From the NCBI GenBank assembly GCA_963753195.1, contig CAVWBH010000003.1, forward strand, positions 806,001-870,000: a DNA stretch of 64,000 nt. The letters are read 5' to 3'. The notes beneath the pieces are model-generated. The model was given only the letters and a program-made list of their open reading frames with translations. It did not search any database and had not been told where the DNA came from. The DNA comes from Palsa-504 sp963753195. GTDB lineage: Bacteria > Actinomycetota > Actinomycetes > Streptosporangiales > Streptosporangiaceae. Of the stretch, positions 17,711-26,208 are shown in pieces. Position 1 is the first letter of the stretch. Every line of letters begins with the position of its first letter. The position numbers and the translations under genes were made by a program.

Positions 17711-18625
17711 ATGGAGCTACGGCAGCTTCGCTACTTCGTGACGCTGGCGGAGGAGCTGCACTTCGGCCGGGCGGCCGAGCGGGAGCACATCGTGCAGTCG
17801 GCGCTGAGCCAGCAGGTCCAGCGGCTGGAGCGTGAGCTGGGCGTCCGCCTTCTCGAACGCAGCACGCATCATGTCGCGCTGACCGGGGCCGGGGTGGTGT
17901 TCCTGGTCGAGGCGCGGCAGATCCTGGCGCACGTGGACCGCGCCGCGGAAGCGGCCCGGAACACGGTCGGTGCCGCCGCGACGCTGCGTGTCGGCATCAT
18001 CGACTCCAGCTACGACTCGATGCCGCAGATCCTGAACGAGGTTCAGGCCCGCTACCCCGGCCTGGTCATCCAGCAGGTCGAGGCCAGCGTGCCCGAGCAG
18101 TACCAGCAGCTCATAGACGGCCGCCTGGACGTGGGTGTCGGCCGCGCGGCGCTCGCCCCGGCGCAGATCGCGTCGCTGCTGTTCCGCCAGGACCCGCTCG
18201 GGGTCCTGGTGCCGACCGGTCACCCGTTCGCGGAGCTTGAAGGGGTCTCGGTCGCCGTGCTGGCCACCGAACCGCTCCTGCTCGCCGAAGAAGCGAGGGC
18301 GCCGGAATTCAATCAGTTCACCATCGAGATGTGCCGGGCGGCCGGCTTCACGCCCACCGTTTACCGGGGGACGGTGGAGAGCATCCGGGCGGCCGCCGAT
18401 CTCGTGGCCAAGGGACGCTGCCTGTACTGTGTCCCCTCTTCCTGCATCGCCGCGCTCCCCGGAACCATCTGGCGGCCCCTCACCGAACCAGCGTCGGACT
18501 ACCCGTGGTCGATCCTGTGGCGCGCAGCCGACGACTCCGGCCACGTACGCGCCGTGGTCAGCTGCGCCCAGGCCATGTCCAAACGCCTCGGCTGGCTCAC
18601 CACGGCCAGCCAGACGATGCCTTAG
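17711..18625 (+). CDS. LysR-family transcriptional regulator
   Basis: 304 residues from ATG 17711. N-terminal winged helix MELRQLRYFVTLAEELHFGR, with recognition part IVQSALSQQVQRLERELGV and LLERSTHHVALTGAG, then the linker helix and a periplasmic-binding-like effector domain (TLRVGIIDSSYDSMPQILNE). No divergent target gene sits next to it: the upstream DNA holds the broken UBP zinc-finger gene on the minus strand, 185 bases away, and the downstream neighbour is PspC on the other strand. Effector and regulon unknown. An in-frame GTG/ATG extension to 17657 adds non-conserved residues. Confidence 0.92.
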   Translation: MELRQLRYFVTLAEELHFGRAAEREHIVQSALSQQVQRLERELGVRLLERSTHHVALTGAGVVFLVEARQILAHVDRAAEAARNTVGAAATLRVGIIDSSYDSMPQILNEVQARYPGLVIQQVEASVPEQYQQLIDGRLDVGVGRAALAPAQIASLLFRQDPLGVLVPTGHPFAELEGVSVAVLATEPLLLAEEARAPEFNQFTIEMCRAAGFTPTVYRGTVESIRAAADLVAKGRCLYCVPSSCIAALPGTIWRPLTEPASDYPWSILWRAADDSGHVRAVVSCAQAMSKRLGWLTTASQTMP

Positions 18626-18687
18626 CCCGCCGGGCCGGCCCGCGGTGCTCCGGCGGCATCGCCTTCACCGGCGCGCGGCCCGGCTGA

Positions 18688-18939
18688 TCAGGCGTTCTGC
18701 TTCTTGCCGAGGACGTTCGCGGCGATCGAGGTCTTCTCCCCCTCGCCGGGAATGATCACCCACGCGACCAGGTAGGCCAGGGCTCCGGCGCCTCCGGTGA
18801 TGACCGCGACGACGGCCACGATCAGCCGGACCAGGGTCACGTCCAGGCCGAAGTACTCGGCGAGTCCCGCGCAGATTCCGGCCACCATGCGGCCCTCCCG
18901 GGGGCGCACCAGGGTCTTGGTTCCGTCTTCGCCGTTCAT
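18688..18939 (-). CDS. PspC-domain membrane protein
   Basis: 83 residues from ATG 18939. PspC signature: LVRPREGRMVAGICAGLAEY, FGLDVTLVRLIVAVVAVIT, then GALAYLVAWVIIPGEGE. Two membrane-embedded segments form the characteristic PspC pair. In other bacteria PspC takes part in the phage-shock/envelope stress response; stand-alone actinobacterial copies are common and poorly studied. Divergent from the winged-helix gene at 19072 across an AT-rich 132-bp gap. Confidence 0.9.
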   Translation of the reverse strand: MNGEDGTKTLVRPREGRMVAGICAGLAEYFGLDVTLVRLIVAVVAVITGGAGALAYLVAWVIIPGEGEKTSIAANVLGKKQNA

Positions 18940-19071
18940 GTCGGCCGCCCTCGGGGTGACCCCGGAGGTAGCTGGCCGCCGTAGGCGGCTGATCCCGGTG
19001 CCTGGCCCCAGCCTATGGCCGCAATCTGAAACTAGCAATATTTTTCAAGAAACAGCTGTACACTTGCCTGC

Positions 19072-19404
19072 ATGGCGGAGTGGGGCTTCCTGACCAACCA
19101 CGCCCGGGTCCTGCTGCACATCGCGGGCGACCCGGGCGCACGACTGCGGGACATCGCGGCCAGCTTGGGCATCACCGAGCGGCGCGCCCATGGCATCATC
19201 ACCGACCTCGCCGAGGCCGGGTACGTGATCACGCAGCGGGACGGCCGCCGCAACCGCTACCAGATCCAGGCTCACCTGCCGGTACCCGAGCCAGGCACCA
19301 GGGAGCCGGCCGTCGGCGAGGTGGTCGCCCTGTTCGCCGACCGGCACCGGACCGGAACCGGGTCCGCCCCGGCGGGTGACCGCCCTGCCGCCAGCGCCAG
19401 CTAG
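19072..19404 (+). CDS. Winged helix-turn-helix transcriptional regulator
   Basis: 110 residues. A winged helix fills residues 1-65: WGFLTNHARVLLHIAGDPGA, LRDIAASLGITERRAHGIIT, then DLAEAGYVITQRDGRRNRYQ, the last being the wing. It resembles the MarR/ArsR-like one-domain regulators common in actinobacteria (start 'MAEWGFLTNHARVLL'). The tail has no recognisable ligand domain. Upstream DNA is markedly AT-rich (ATATTTTTCAAG near 19036-19047), the promoter region shared with pspC on the other strand, so it could regulate pspC. Confidence 0.85.
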   Translation: MAEWGFLTNHARVLLHIAGDPGARLRDIAASLGITERRAHGIITDLAEAGYVITQRDGRRNRYQIQAHLPVPEPGTREPAVGEVVALFADRHRTGTGSAPAGDRPAASAS

Positions 19405-19443
19405 TGCTGACCTCGAAGGACCCAGCTCGGGCGCCGTTCGGTG

Positions 19444-19902
19444 TCATGGGTTGGGATTGTCCCGGATGATCAGGACCGGGCAATGCGCGTGATGCACGCA
19501 GTGCTGGGCGACTGAGCCGAGCAGCGCCTCGGCGAATCTCCCGTGGCCGCGGCTGCCGACCACCAGCAGGTCCGCGCCGGCCGCGGCCTGCAGCAGGACC
19601 TCGGCCGGATGACCGTTGACGACCTTGGCGCTGGCCAGGTGACTGTCGTCGGCCTCGACTTCGGCTTTGAGGACGGCCTCGAGGGCCTTGACCGCGCTCT
19701 CCTGGAGATCGTCTGTCTCATCCAGGGAGGCCCAGGGGTAAGTGGCCAGCGTCGACGGACTGTGCCAGGCCATGACGGCGTCCACCGTGCCGCCGGCGAG
19801 ATCGGCGTACCTGATGGCCCAGCGCAGGGCGGCCCGGGACGAGGGAGAACCATCGACCCCGACCACGATCCGGGGACCGCTGTTGGTGACGTCTGCTGAC
19901 AT
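19444..19902 (-). CDS. Universal stress protein (UspA family)
   Basis: 152 residues, a single USP domain. Start of the fold: IVVGVDGSPSSRAALRWAI; ATP-binding signature LLVVGSRGHGRFAEALLGSV, i.e. G-x2-G-x9-G-S present, so it should bind ATP. The C-terminal strand HCPVLIIRDN is also canonical. Cytosolic, likely dimeric, linked to dormancy and stress survival. Convergent with the winged-helix gene. A second USP is at 50021. Confidence 0.92.
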   Translation of the reverse strand: MSADVTNSGPRIVVGVDGSPSSRAALRWAIRYADLAGGTVDAVMAWHSPSTLATYPWASLDETDDLQESAVKALEAVLKAEVEADDSHLASAKVVNGHPAEVLLQAAAGADLLVVGSRGHGRFAEALLGSVAQHCVHHAHCPVLIIRDNPNP

Positions 19903-20146
19903 CAGAGCCAGATCCTTCCGCCGCTGTCCGCTACCGCTACCGCTACTGAAACGAGCGTATGGTGCCGGACCTAGGTTACGTAGGGCCTGTCAGCCCCGGT
20001 GCCGCAGACCAAGGTCCCCCGGGTGCTGCGGGGCCATCGGCGACAACCCGCCGGGAGGGCGTGTGTATAAGCGCAGCTCACGGGTAGGGGAGGTATGTTC
20101 CGGCTAGGGACGATGGGGCCTGGCCACGGAAAGCTCGGGGGAGCTA

Positions 20147-21046
20147 GTGAAGGTACTGGTGGCCGGCGCGTCCGGCTTCGTCGGCCAGCGGTTGTGCGTG
20201 GCCTTGGACCAGGCAGGCCACGACGTGGTCGCCATGACCAGGAACCCGGACGGGTACGAGGGGGCGGGCACGCCGGTGCGCGGCGACGTCCACGACCCCG
20301 CCACCCTGGAGCCGGCCATGGCCGGCGGCCAGGCCGCGTACTACCTGGTGCACTCCCTCCAGGACGCGGACTTCGAGCGCAAGGATGCCGCCGGGGCCAG
20401 GGCGTTCGGCGAGGCGGCCGCCCGCGCGGGCCTGCGCCGCATCATCTACCTGGGCGGCCTGGGCGACGACGCGGACAACCTGTCCGCGCACCTGCGCAGC
20501 CGCCGTGAGGTCGAGAAGCTGCTCGGCACCGGCGGCGTGCCGGTCACCGTCATCCGGGCCGGGATCATCGTCGGGCACGGCGGTATCTCCTGGGAGCTGA
20601 CCCGGCAGCTCGTCGAGCACCTGCCGGTCATGATCACCCCGCAGTGGGTCTCCACCCGCGCGCAGCCGATCGCGATCGCCGACGTGGTGGCGTACCTGGC
20701 CGGCGTGCTGGAGCCGCCGGCGGCGTCGGGCCAGGTCTATGAGGTCGGGGGGCCGGAGGTGCTCCGGTACGCGGACATGCTGCGCCGGGTCGCCGCCATC
20801 GAGAACCGCCCGCTGCTCCTCCTGCCCGTGCCGCTGCTCACCCCCTGGCTTTCCTCGCTGTGGCTGAGCGTGGTCACCGACATCGACATCGGTACCGGCC
20901 GGAACCTCATCGACTCCATGACCAACGAGGTGATCGTGCGCGATGACTCGATCAAGGAGCTGATCCCGATCCAGCCCATGTCCTTCGACGACGCGGTACG
21001 CGCGGCGCTCCGCGAACGGCGCGAGGCCCAGCAGGCCGAGTCGTGA
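20147..21046 (+). CDS. SDR-family NAD(P)-binding protein
   Basis: 299 residues, GTG start behind GGGAG. N-terminal cofactor motif VLVAGASGFVGQRLCVALDQ, then QAAYYLVHSLQDADFERKDA, RIIYLGGLGDDADNLSAHLR, PVMITPQWVSTRAQPIAIAD and PLLTPWLSSLWLSVVTDIDI. It is clearly paralogous to the protein at 13437-14912 along the whole SDR part but has no DUF2867 domain. NmrA-like/atypical SDR; substrate unknown. It overlaps the CPBP gene downstream (GTGA), so the two are co-expressed. Confidence 0.88.
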   Translation: MKVLVAGASGFVGQRLCVALDQAGHDVVAMTRNPDGYEGAGTPVRGDVHDPATLEPAMAGGQAAYYLVHSLQDADFERKDAAGARAFGEAAARAGLRRIIYLGGLGDDADNLSAHLRSRREVEKLLGTGGVPVTVIRAGIIVGHGGISWELTRQLVEHLPVMITPQWVSTRAQPIAIADVVAYLAGVLEPPAASGQVYEVGGPEVLRYADMLRRVAAIENRPLLLLPVPLLTPWLSSLWLSVVTDIDIGTGRNLIDSMTNEVIVRDDSIKELIPIQPMSFDDAVRAALRERREAQQAES

Positions 21047-21783
21047 CGGCAGGGCGCACCGCCGGGGTCAGTCGCGGGGTCAGTCGCGGGCCTAGTGGCG
21101 GGCCTAGTGGCGGGATCCCGGCCGCGGCCTGGCGCGCGGCGGCGGGCCTTGGGGCGGCGGCGCTGCTCCGGTCCTCGTTCACCGCCAAAGCCGGCTCTAC
21201 GCGCTTCTACCTGCTGACCACCAGCCTGGCCGGCATCTGGACGGGCGGCGCGCTCGGCACGGGCCCCATCCCGTGGCGCGGCGACGGCTGGCACAACCGC
21301 CCAGGAAGCGCGGCGCGGGCCCTGATTGTCATCCCCGTCGTCACCGGGGCCGCGACCTTCGCCCTGTTCTACGGGGCCGCGCGGGTCGCCCGCCGCCACC
21401 CCGGCCTGCGCCGCGCCGTCGCGAGCGTGCTGCGCTACGCCGATGCCGGGTCAACCCCGCTGGTCGTGATCATCGCATCGGGCAGCGGGGTGGCGGAGGA
21501 ACTGTACTTCCGCGGCGCCTTGTGGTCCGGGCCGCGTCCGCTGCGCACCACCACCCTCGCCTACGCCGCATCGACGGCCGCCACCGGCAACCCGGCGCTC
21601 ATCCTGGCCGGCCTGATCACCAGCGTGATCTTCGGCTGGCAGCGGGCCGTCACTGGCGGAGTGATCGCCCCGGCCGTCACCCACGTCACCTGGTCCTTGC
21701 TCATGCTGCGCTACCTCACGCCGTTGTTCCGTGACGCGGACCGGCCGCCGGTCCCGGCCGTATATCCCGCTGAGGCGGCGTAA
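21043..21783 (+). CDS. CPBP-family intramembrane metalloprotease
   Basis: 246 residues. About five to six membrane helices. The catalytic motif 1 of CPBP/ABI proteases is present, VAEELYFRGALWSG (EExxxR), followed by a histidine-bearing helix VIAPAVTHVTWSLLML (HxxW) matching motif 4. The first 25 residues are a low-complexity run coded by 12-bp repeats (GVSRGVSRGPSGGPSGG). Start overlaps the SDR stop. Role may be protein processing or bacteriocin-type immunity; not determined by sequence. Confidence 0.85.
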   Translation: MTAGRTAGVSRGVSRGPSGGPSGGIPAAAWRAAAGLGAAALLRSSFTAKAGSTRFYLLTTSLAGIWTGGALGTGPIPWRGDGWHNRPGSAARALIVIPVVTGAATFALFYGAARVARRHPGLRRAVASVLRYADAGSTPLVVIIASGSGVAEELYFRGALWSGPRPLRTTTLAYAASTAATGNPALILAGLITSVIFGWQRAVTGGVIAPAVTHVTWSLLMLRYLTPLFRDADRPPVPAVYPAEAA

Positions 21784-22143
21784 GCCAGGCTCAGCCCGGG
21801 CGAGAACAAGACCGTCGCCGCGGCGAGCGCCGCTAGACCCAGGGCCGCCGCCTTGTTGAGCGCGTCGATCATGAGCTGCATGATCATGGCCAGTATTGGA
21901 CCGAATCTGGCCATTCCTGGCCATGATCAGATCATGAAAACAGCCGCGCCTGGGTGCGCTGGCCTTAAGGCCTTGGCCTGGACCGGAGCCGGACCGGCGG
22001 TCGGGAACGGCATCCTCGCAGAACCGCATGAGCTGGTCTGGGGATGAGGAGGCACGGGGTCTGGGAAGGGTGGGTGTTGACCGGCGGTGCGGGTAGGGCT
22101 GGACTGGGGGCGACGCGTCAGTTCTGCGACAGGAGGGCCTGCC
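21784..22143. other. Intergenic region with an inverted repeat
   Basis: No supported gene. A minus-strand ORF (21711-21914) with a signal-peptide-like start overlaps the CPBP end and is not convincing. The main structure is an inverted repeat at 21879-21934. The last ~20 bases before 22144 carry the AGGAGG ribosome site of the PfpI gene. Confidence 0.4.
21879..21934. repeat. Inverted repeat, possible operator or terminator
   Basis: CATGATCATGGCCAG (21879-21893) pairs with CTGGCCATGATCA (21917-21929); the right arm continues GATCATG. Thirteen bases pair exactly with a 23-base spacer that itself contains a second TGGCCA. It lies 95 bases after the CPBP stop and 210 before pfpI. Confidence 0.55.
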
Positions 22144-22704
22144 ATGCCGAAAGTCTTGATCCTCACGGGCGACGCCGCGGAGTCGCTGGAGGTCATGTAT
22201 CCCTACCAGCGGCTGCTGGAGGAGGGATACCAGGTGGACATCGCCGCGCCGTCGGCCAAGAAGCTGCAGTTCGTGGTGCACGATTTCGTCGAGGGCTACG
22301 ACACCTACACCGAGAAGCCCGGATACACCTGGCCTGCGGACCTGGCCTTCGCTGAGGTCGACCCGGCCGCCTATGTCGCCTTGGTCATTCCCGGCGGCCG
22401 GGCTCCGGAGTACATCCGCAACGACCCCGATGTGCAGCGGATCGTGCGGTACTTCATGGAGGGCGACAAGCCGGTCGCCCAGCTGTGCCACGCGCCCCTG
22501 GTCCTGGCCGCGGCGGGCACGCTGGCGGGCCGCCGGACCGCTGCGTACCCGGCGCTGGCGCCTGATGTGACTGCGGCCGGGGCGGAGTTCGTCGACGGGG
22601 CGGCGGTGATCGACGGGCAGATGGTCTCGGCCCGGGCCTGGCCCGACCACCCAGCCTGGATGCGGGAGTTCATCGCCATCTTGCGCTCGAAGTCGCCCGC
22701 GTAA
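22144..22704 (+). CDS. DJ-1/PfpI family protein
   Basis: 186 residues from ATG 22144 behind a strong AGGAGG. DJ-1 fold: MPKVLILTGDAAESLEVMYP, the acid residue strand ALVIPGGRAPEYIRNDPDVQ, and the nucleophile elbow PVAQLCHAPLVLAAAGTLAG with the reactive cysteine followed by His-Ala (CHAP), then AEFVDGAAVIDGQMVSARAW. Family members act as glyoxalases, deglycases, proteases or chaperones. The stop TAA begins a 14-bp tandem repeat. Next gene is convergent. Confidence 0.92.
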   Translation: MPKVLILTGDAAESLEVMYPYQRLLEEGYQVDIAAPSAKKLQFVVHDFVEGYDTYTEKPGYTWPADLAFAEVDPAAYVALVIPGGRAPEYIRNDPDVQRIVRYFMEGDKPVAQLCHAPLVLAAAGTLAGRRTAAYPALAPDVTAAGAEFVDGAAVIDGQMVSARAWPDHPAWMREFIAILRSKSPA

Positions 22705-22743
22705 CGACGACTGCCTAACGACGTCTGCGTAACGACGTCTGCG
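22702..22743. repeat. 14-bp tandem repeat, three copies, beginning at a stop codon
   Basis: TAACGACGACTGCC (22702-22715), TAACGACGTCTGCG (22716-22729), TAACGACGTCTGCG (22730-22743). The first three bases are the pfpI stop codon. Confidence 0.85.
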
Positions 22744-22754
22744 TTCGCCTCTGG

Positions 22755-24191
22755 TCAGGCCGCCCGGGGCTCGGGAGCGTGCTGGAGGTCAGGCTGCCGG
22801 CGGCCGGGAATGGTGGCGGCCGCGTCGGCGTCGCGGATGGCCAGCGAGCAGGCCACGCCGCACAGGCAGATCGCAGCGGCAGCCAGGAAGGCGGCACGGT
22901 AGGCGTTGAGGTTGGCGACCGGGTGCCCGGCGACCAGGTGGACGGGGCCGACGGCCACGATGATGGTGGTCAGCAGGGCCACGCCGATCGCGCCGCCGAG
23001 CTGGCGGATCGCGTTGAACATGGTGGACGCACGGCCGGTCGCCGCCGGGGTGATGGTGGCGAACGACGCGGCCTGGACCGGGACGAACACCTGCGCCATG
23101 GACAGCCCCAGGGTGAGCATGAGCAGCCGCGCCCACCACAGGCTGGTCTGCGGGCCCATCAGGGCCAGCAGGGCGATCGACGCCGCCGTCCCGGTCAGCC
23201 CGATGGTGATGTGCCGGCGCGGGCCGAGCCGCGGATACAGCACCCGGCTGGCCAGCTGTGCGCCGGCCATGACCCCGAGGGCCTCGGGGAAGGTGCTCAG
23301 CCCCGAGCCGAGCGCGTTCAGGCCCCGGCCGTCCTGGTAGTACAGCGAGATCGTGTACAGGGTGCCGAGGAAGGCGACCGACGCGAGGACCATGACCCCG
23401 TTGCCGGCCCGGAACAGGCGGTTGCCCAGCAGCCGCAGGTCCACCATCGGCGCGCGCGTCCGCAGCTCGACGGCCACCATGGCCGCCAGCAGGACCAGGC
23501 CGGCCGCGATCGTCCCGAGCACCTCCGGCCGGTGCCAGCCCAGGTTGGGTCCCTCCGAGACGCCGTACATCAGCAGCCCGAGGCCCAGCCCGGACAGCAG
23601 GAAGCCGGCCAGGTCGAACCGCCCCGGCTGCGCCTGCGCCGACTGCTCGAGGAACAGCGCCCCGAACGTGAAGGCCGCGACGCCGATCGGCACGTTGACG
23701 TAGAACACCCACCGCCACGACAGCTCGGTGACAAGCAGGCCACCCAGCACCGGCCCGAGGGCCGGAGCGAACGTGGTGGGGATGGTGAGGATGGCCGAGG
23801 CCCGGATCCGCTCGGCGGGCGGGAACACCCGGAACAGCATCGCCATCCCGACCGGAGCGAGCATGCCGCCCCCCGCGCCCTGCAAGACCCGGAAGGCGAC
23901 CAGCTCGCCCAGGCTGGAGGCCAGCCCGCACAGCGCCGAGGCGGCGGTGAACACCACGATGGCCGCGAGCAGCACCCGCTTGCCGCCGAAGCGGTCGCCC
24001 AGCCAGCCGGACGCCGGGATGAACACAGCCAGGCTGACCAGGAACGCGATCGAGATCGCGTCCACGGCCGTGGCGGACACGCCGAACTCCCGGCCGATGG
24101 TGGGCAGCGCAACGTTAACAATCGTCACGTCCATAATGCTCATGAACATGGCCGCGACGAATACGACGCCGACCGCTACTTTCTGGCTCAT
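22755..24191 (-). CDS. MFS transporter, DHA2 (EmrB/QacA) family
   Basis: 478 residues from ATG 24191 (behind GGAG; an in-frame GTG at 24203 adds four residues). Fourteen-helix drug:H+ antiporter pattern: VDVTIVNVALPTIGREFGVS in helix 1 (motif D1), GWLGDRFGGKRVLL (motif A), RVLQGAGGGMLAPVGMAML (motif B), and the antiporter motif C PALGPVLGGLLVTELSWRWV. Exports toxic compounds across the cytoplasmic membrane. No regulator lies next to it; the gene upstream is divergent ABC 24388. Its C-terminus ends DADAAATIPGRRQ, like that of the paralogue at 30790. Confidence 0.92.
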   Translation of the reverse strand: MSQKVAVGVVFVAAMFMSIMDVTIVNVALPTIGREFGVSATAVDAISIAFLVSLAVFIPASGWLGDRFGGKRVLLAAIVVFTAASALCGLASSLGELVAFRVLQGAGGGMLAPVGMAMLFRVFPPAERIRASAILTIPTTFAPALGPVLGGLLVTELSWRWVFYVNVPIGVAAFTFGALFLEQSAQAQPGRFDLAGFLLSGLGLGLLMYGVSEGPNLGWHRPEVLGTIAAGLVLLAAMVAVELRTRAPMVDLRLLGNRLFRAGNGVMVLASVAFLGTLYTISLYYQDGRGLNALGSGLSTFPEALGVMAGAQLASRVLYPRLGPRRHITIGLTGTAASIALLALMGPQTSLWWARLLMLTLGLSMAQVFVPVQAASFATITPAATGRASTMFNAIRQLGGAIGVALLTTIIVAVGPVHLVAGHPVANLNAYRAAFLAAAAICLCGVACSLAIRDADAAATIPGRRQPDLQHAPEPRAA

Positions 24192-24387
24192 GCGTGCTCC
24201 CACAGCCTTTCACAAGACCACGCCGGCGCCGTAAATTCCGGCCGCGCACCCCACGCCCAGGACGAGACTTCGGCGGCCAGGAAGGCGCACGGCACGCCTC
24301 GCCAGCGCTGGCTGTCGTCAAAAAGGCGAGGCCCTATCCTCCTGGCGAGGGACGCGGCTGGAGGGCTGAGCTCGTACGGTCTCTCGC

Positions 24388-25296
24388 ATGGAGGCGATCA
24401 GCTGCGAGGGCCTGACGAAGCGGTTCGGGTCCGTGGTTGCCGTTGACGAGCTTGATCTTGCCGTCTCGTCGGGCCAGGTCTATGGCTTTCTTGGCCCGAA
24501 TGGCGCAGGCAAGACTACGACCATCAGGATGCTGCTCGGCCTGGTCGCGCCGTCGGCGGGCCAGATCCGTCTGCTCGGCCAGCGTCTTCCCGCCCCGCGG
24601 GTCGTGGCGCAGACCGGCTCGATGATCGAGGAGCCGGCCTTCTACCCATGGATGAGTGGGCGGGTCAACCTCGAAGTGCTTGGTGCCACCAGTGGTGGCT
24701 GCGCGGCCAGCGAGGTCACCAGGGTGCTTAGCCTGGTCGGTCTGGGCGACGTCGCGGCCCGGAAGGTCAAGACCTACTCCCAGGGCATGCGCCAGCGGCT
24801 CGGGATAGCGGCAGCGATGCTGGGCCGCCCGCCATTGCTGATCCTCGATGAGCCGGCCAACGGGCTCGATCCGGCTGGCATCAGGGAAATCCGCGGGCTG
24901 TTGCTCGGTCTCGCGGCGGAAGGCACGACAGTATTCCTCTCCAGTCACCTGCTCGCCGAGGTCGAGCAGGTTTGCGATCGGGTCGCCGTGATCGTCCGCG
25001 GCCGGCTGGTCGAGGAAGGTGCGCCCGTGACGCTCGGCGCGATCAGGCGGCAGGTCCGGGTGGAGGTCCGTGCCGCGGACACCGAAGCCGCCACCCGGCT
25101 ACTGGCCCGGTGGCCGGCCAGCTACGTCGATGGGCAGTTCCTGGTCGAGCACGACAGCGGCCGGGACGTGAACGGTGTGCTGGTGGCCGGCGGAGTGGTC
25201 GCCGAGTCGGTGACCGTCGAGCGGCCCAGGCTGGAGGACAGGTTCCTTGAGATCACGGGGAAGGGGAGTGTACATGCGGTGGCTGCTGGCAGCTGA
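24388..25296 (+). CDS. ABC exporter ATP-binding protein
   Basis: 302 residues, complete. Walker A FLGPNGAGKTTTIRML (about 37-44), Q-loop QTGSMIEEPAFYPWMSGR, signature YSQGMRQRLGIAAAMLG, Walker B LLILDEPANGLDP, and switch His in VFLSSHLLAEVEQVCDRVAV. C-terminal extension of ~80 residues typical of exporter ATPases (BcrA/CcmA-like). It is the first gene of a four-gene run: ATPase, permease, histidine kinase, response regulator. Its end overlaps the permease start. Confidence 0.92.
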   Translation: MEAISCEGLTKRFGSVVAVDELDLAVSSGQVYGFLGPNGAGKTTTIRMLLGLVAPSAGQIRLLGQRLPAPRVVAQTGSMIEEPAFYPWMSGRVNLEVLGATSGGCAASEVTRVLSLVGLGDVAARKVKTYSQGMRQRLGIAAAMLGRPPLLILDEPANGLDPAGIREIRGLLLGLAAEGTTVFLSSHLLAEVEQVCDRVAVIVRGRLVEEGAPVTLGAIRRQVRVEVRAADTEAATRLLARWPASYVDGQFLVEHDSGRDVNGVLVAGGVVAESVTVERPRLEDRFLEITGKGSVHAVAAGS

Positions 25297-26179
25297 GCTC
25301 CGCAAGCTCATCAGGCCGCTGGTGGGGGGAACCGGGCTGGCCATCATCGGCTTCTGCCTGCTCATCACCTGGGGCGGCACGAATAACGCCCGCGCCGCGC
25401 TGGAGCGTCCGCGGATTCCTGATGTCTGCGCGCAGGCCTTGACCGCGCAGTGCCAGCAGGTCATCGGGCACGCGCAGGCCGCGGCCAAGAGCGCTGCCGC
25501 TGCGACGAGCCTGCTGGCGCAGCCCGGCGAGGTAGGCCACGTCGCGGCCGGCATGCTCGCCTCGGTGCCTGGGCTGCTGCTGGTCGCCCTGGTCGCCGGC
25601 GGCCACTGGGGCGGCGAGTGGGGATCGAGGACTATCAGGCAGCTGCTCAGCAGGGAGGGCCGCCGGAGCCGGGTGCTCGCCGCCAAATGGCTCACGATCT
25701 GGGCCGCGGGCGTGGCGACCATGGTGTGCTGTTGGCTGGTACTGGCGGTCGCCGCGCCGGTGATCACGGCTACGGCCGGCCTCCCGGCGGTTCATTCCTC
25801 CGTGTGGGCTGGCCTGGGCTCGTCGGCATCCGCCGTCGGGCGCGCGGTGATTGTGCTCGGGCTGTTCGCTGCCGTCGGGACCGCGGCTGGTGCGATCGGC
25901 CGGGGGCAGCTCGCCACCACGGCGATCACCGCGGGCTCGATGCTGCTCGCGCTCCTGGTCGCCGGCCTGGCAGGCATCGGGCGGTTCTCGCCAGCGTCGT
26001 CCGTGCAGGCCTGGATGAGCTTTGACAGTGCGGGCTACCTGCCCACTAACTTCTGGAGCAGGTTCGTCAGCGGCGGGACGCAACCCGGCGAGCTGGCCGG
26101 GCTGTCCGGCATCGTGCTCACCGCCGCGGCCGCGGCAGTCATCGCCCGCTGGCGGTTCGCCGCCGACGTCACAGCGTGA
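25274..26179 (+). CDS. ABC-2 type permease
   Basis: 301 residues from ATG 25274, behind GGGGAG and overlapping the ATPase end by 23 bases. About six membrane helices: after MRWLLAAELRKLIRPLVGGT, a helix at about 20-40, a loop with Cys residues (CAQALTAQCQQV), then helices near 90-110, 135-160, 180-200, 205-225 and the end. The loop WGGEWGSRTIRQLLSREGRR, with glutamate followed by SRT, is the ABC-2 permease cytoplasmic loop. Partner of the ATPase at 24388. Substrate unknown, possibly an antibiotic or lantibiotic given the attached two-component system. Confidence 0.88.
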   Translation: MRWLLAAELRKLIRPLVGGTGLAIIGFCLLITWGGTNNARAALERPRIPDVCAQALTAQCQQVIGHAQAAAKSAAAATSLLAQPGEVGHVAAGMLASVPGLLLVALVAGGHWGGEWGSRTIRQLLSREGRRSRVLAAKWLTIWAAGVATMVCCWLVLAVAAPVITATAGLPAVHSSVWAGLGSSASAVGRAVIVLGLFAAVGTAAGAIGRGQLATTAITAGSMLLALLVAGLAGIGRFSPASSVQAWMSFDSAGYLPTNFWSRFVSGGTQPGELAGLSGIVLTAAAAAVIARWRFAADVTA

Positions 26180-26208
26180 TCGCCGGACCGGCGGCGTAGG
26201 GTCAAGGC

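Noticed and set aside
21711..21914. Minus-strand ORF of 67 residues starting with a signal-peptide-like stretch
   Set aside because: It overlaps the 3' end of the CPBP gene and crosses the inverted repeat; the hydrophobic run may be a by-product of the antisense of GC-rich coding DNA.
22779..24446. Plus-strand frame of 555 codons
   Set aside because: Antisense to the DHA2 transporter at 22755-24191; an effect of high-GC codon use, no recognisable domain.
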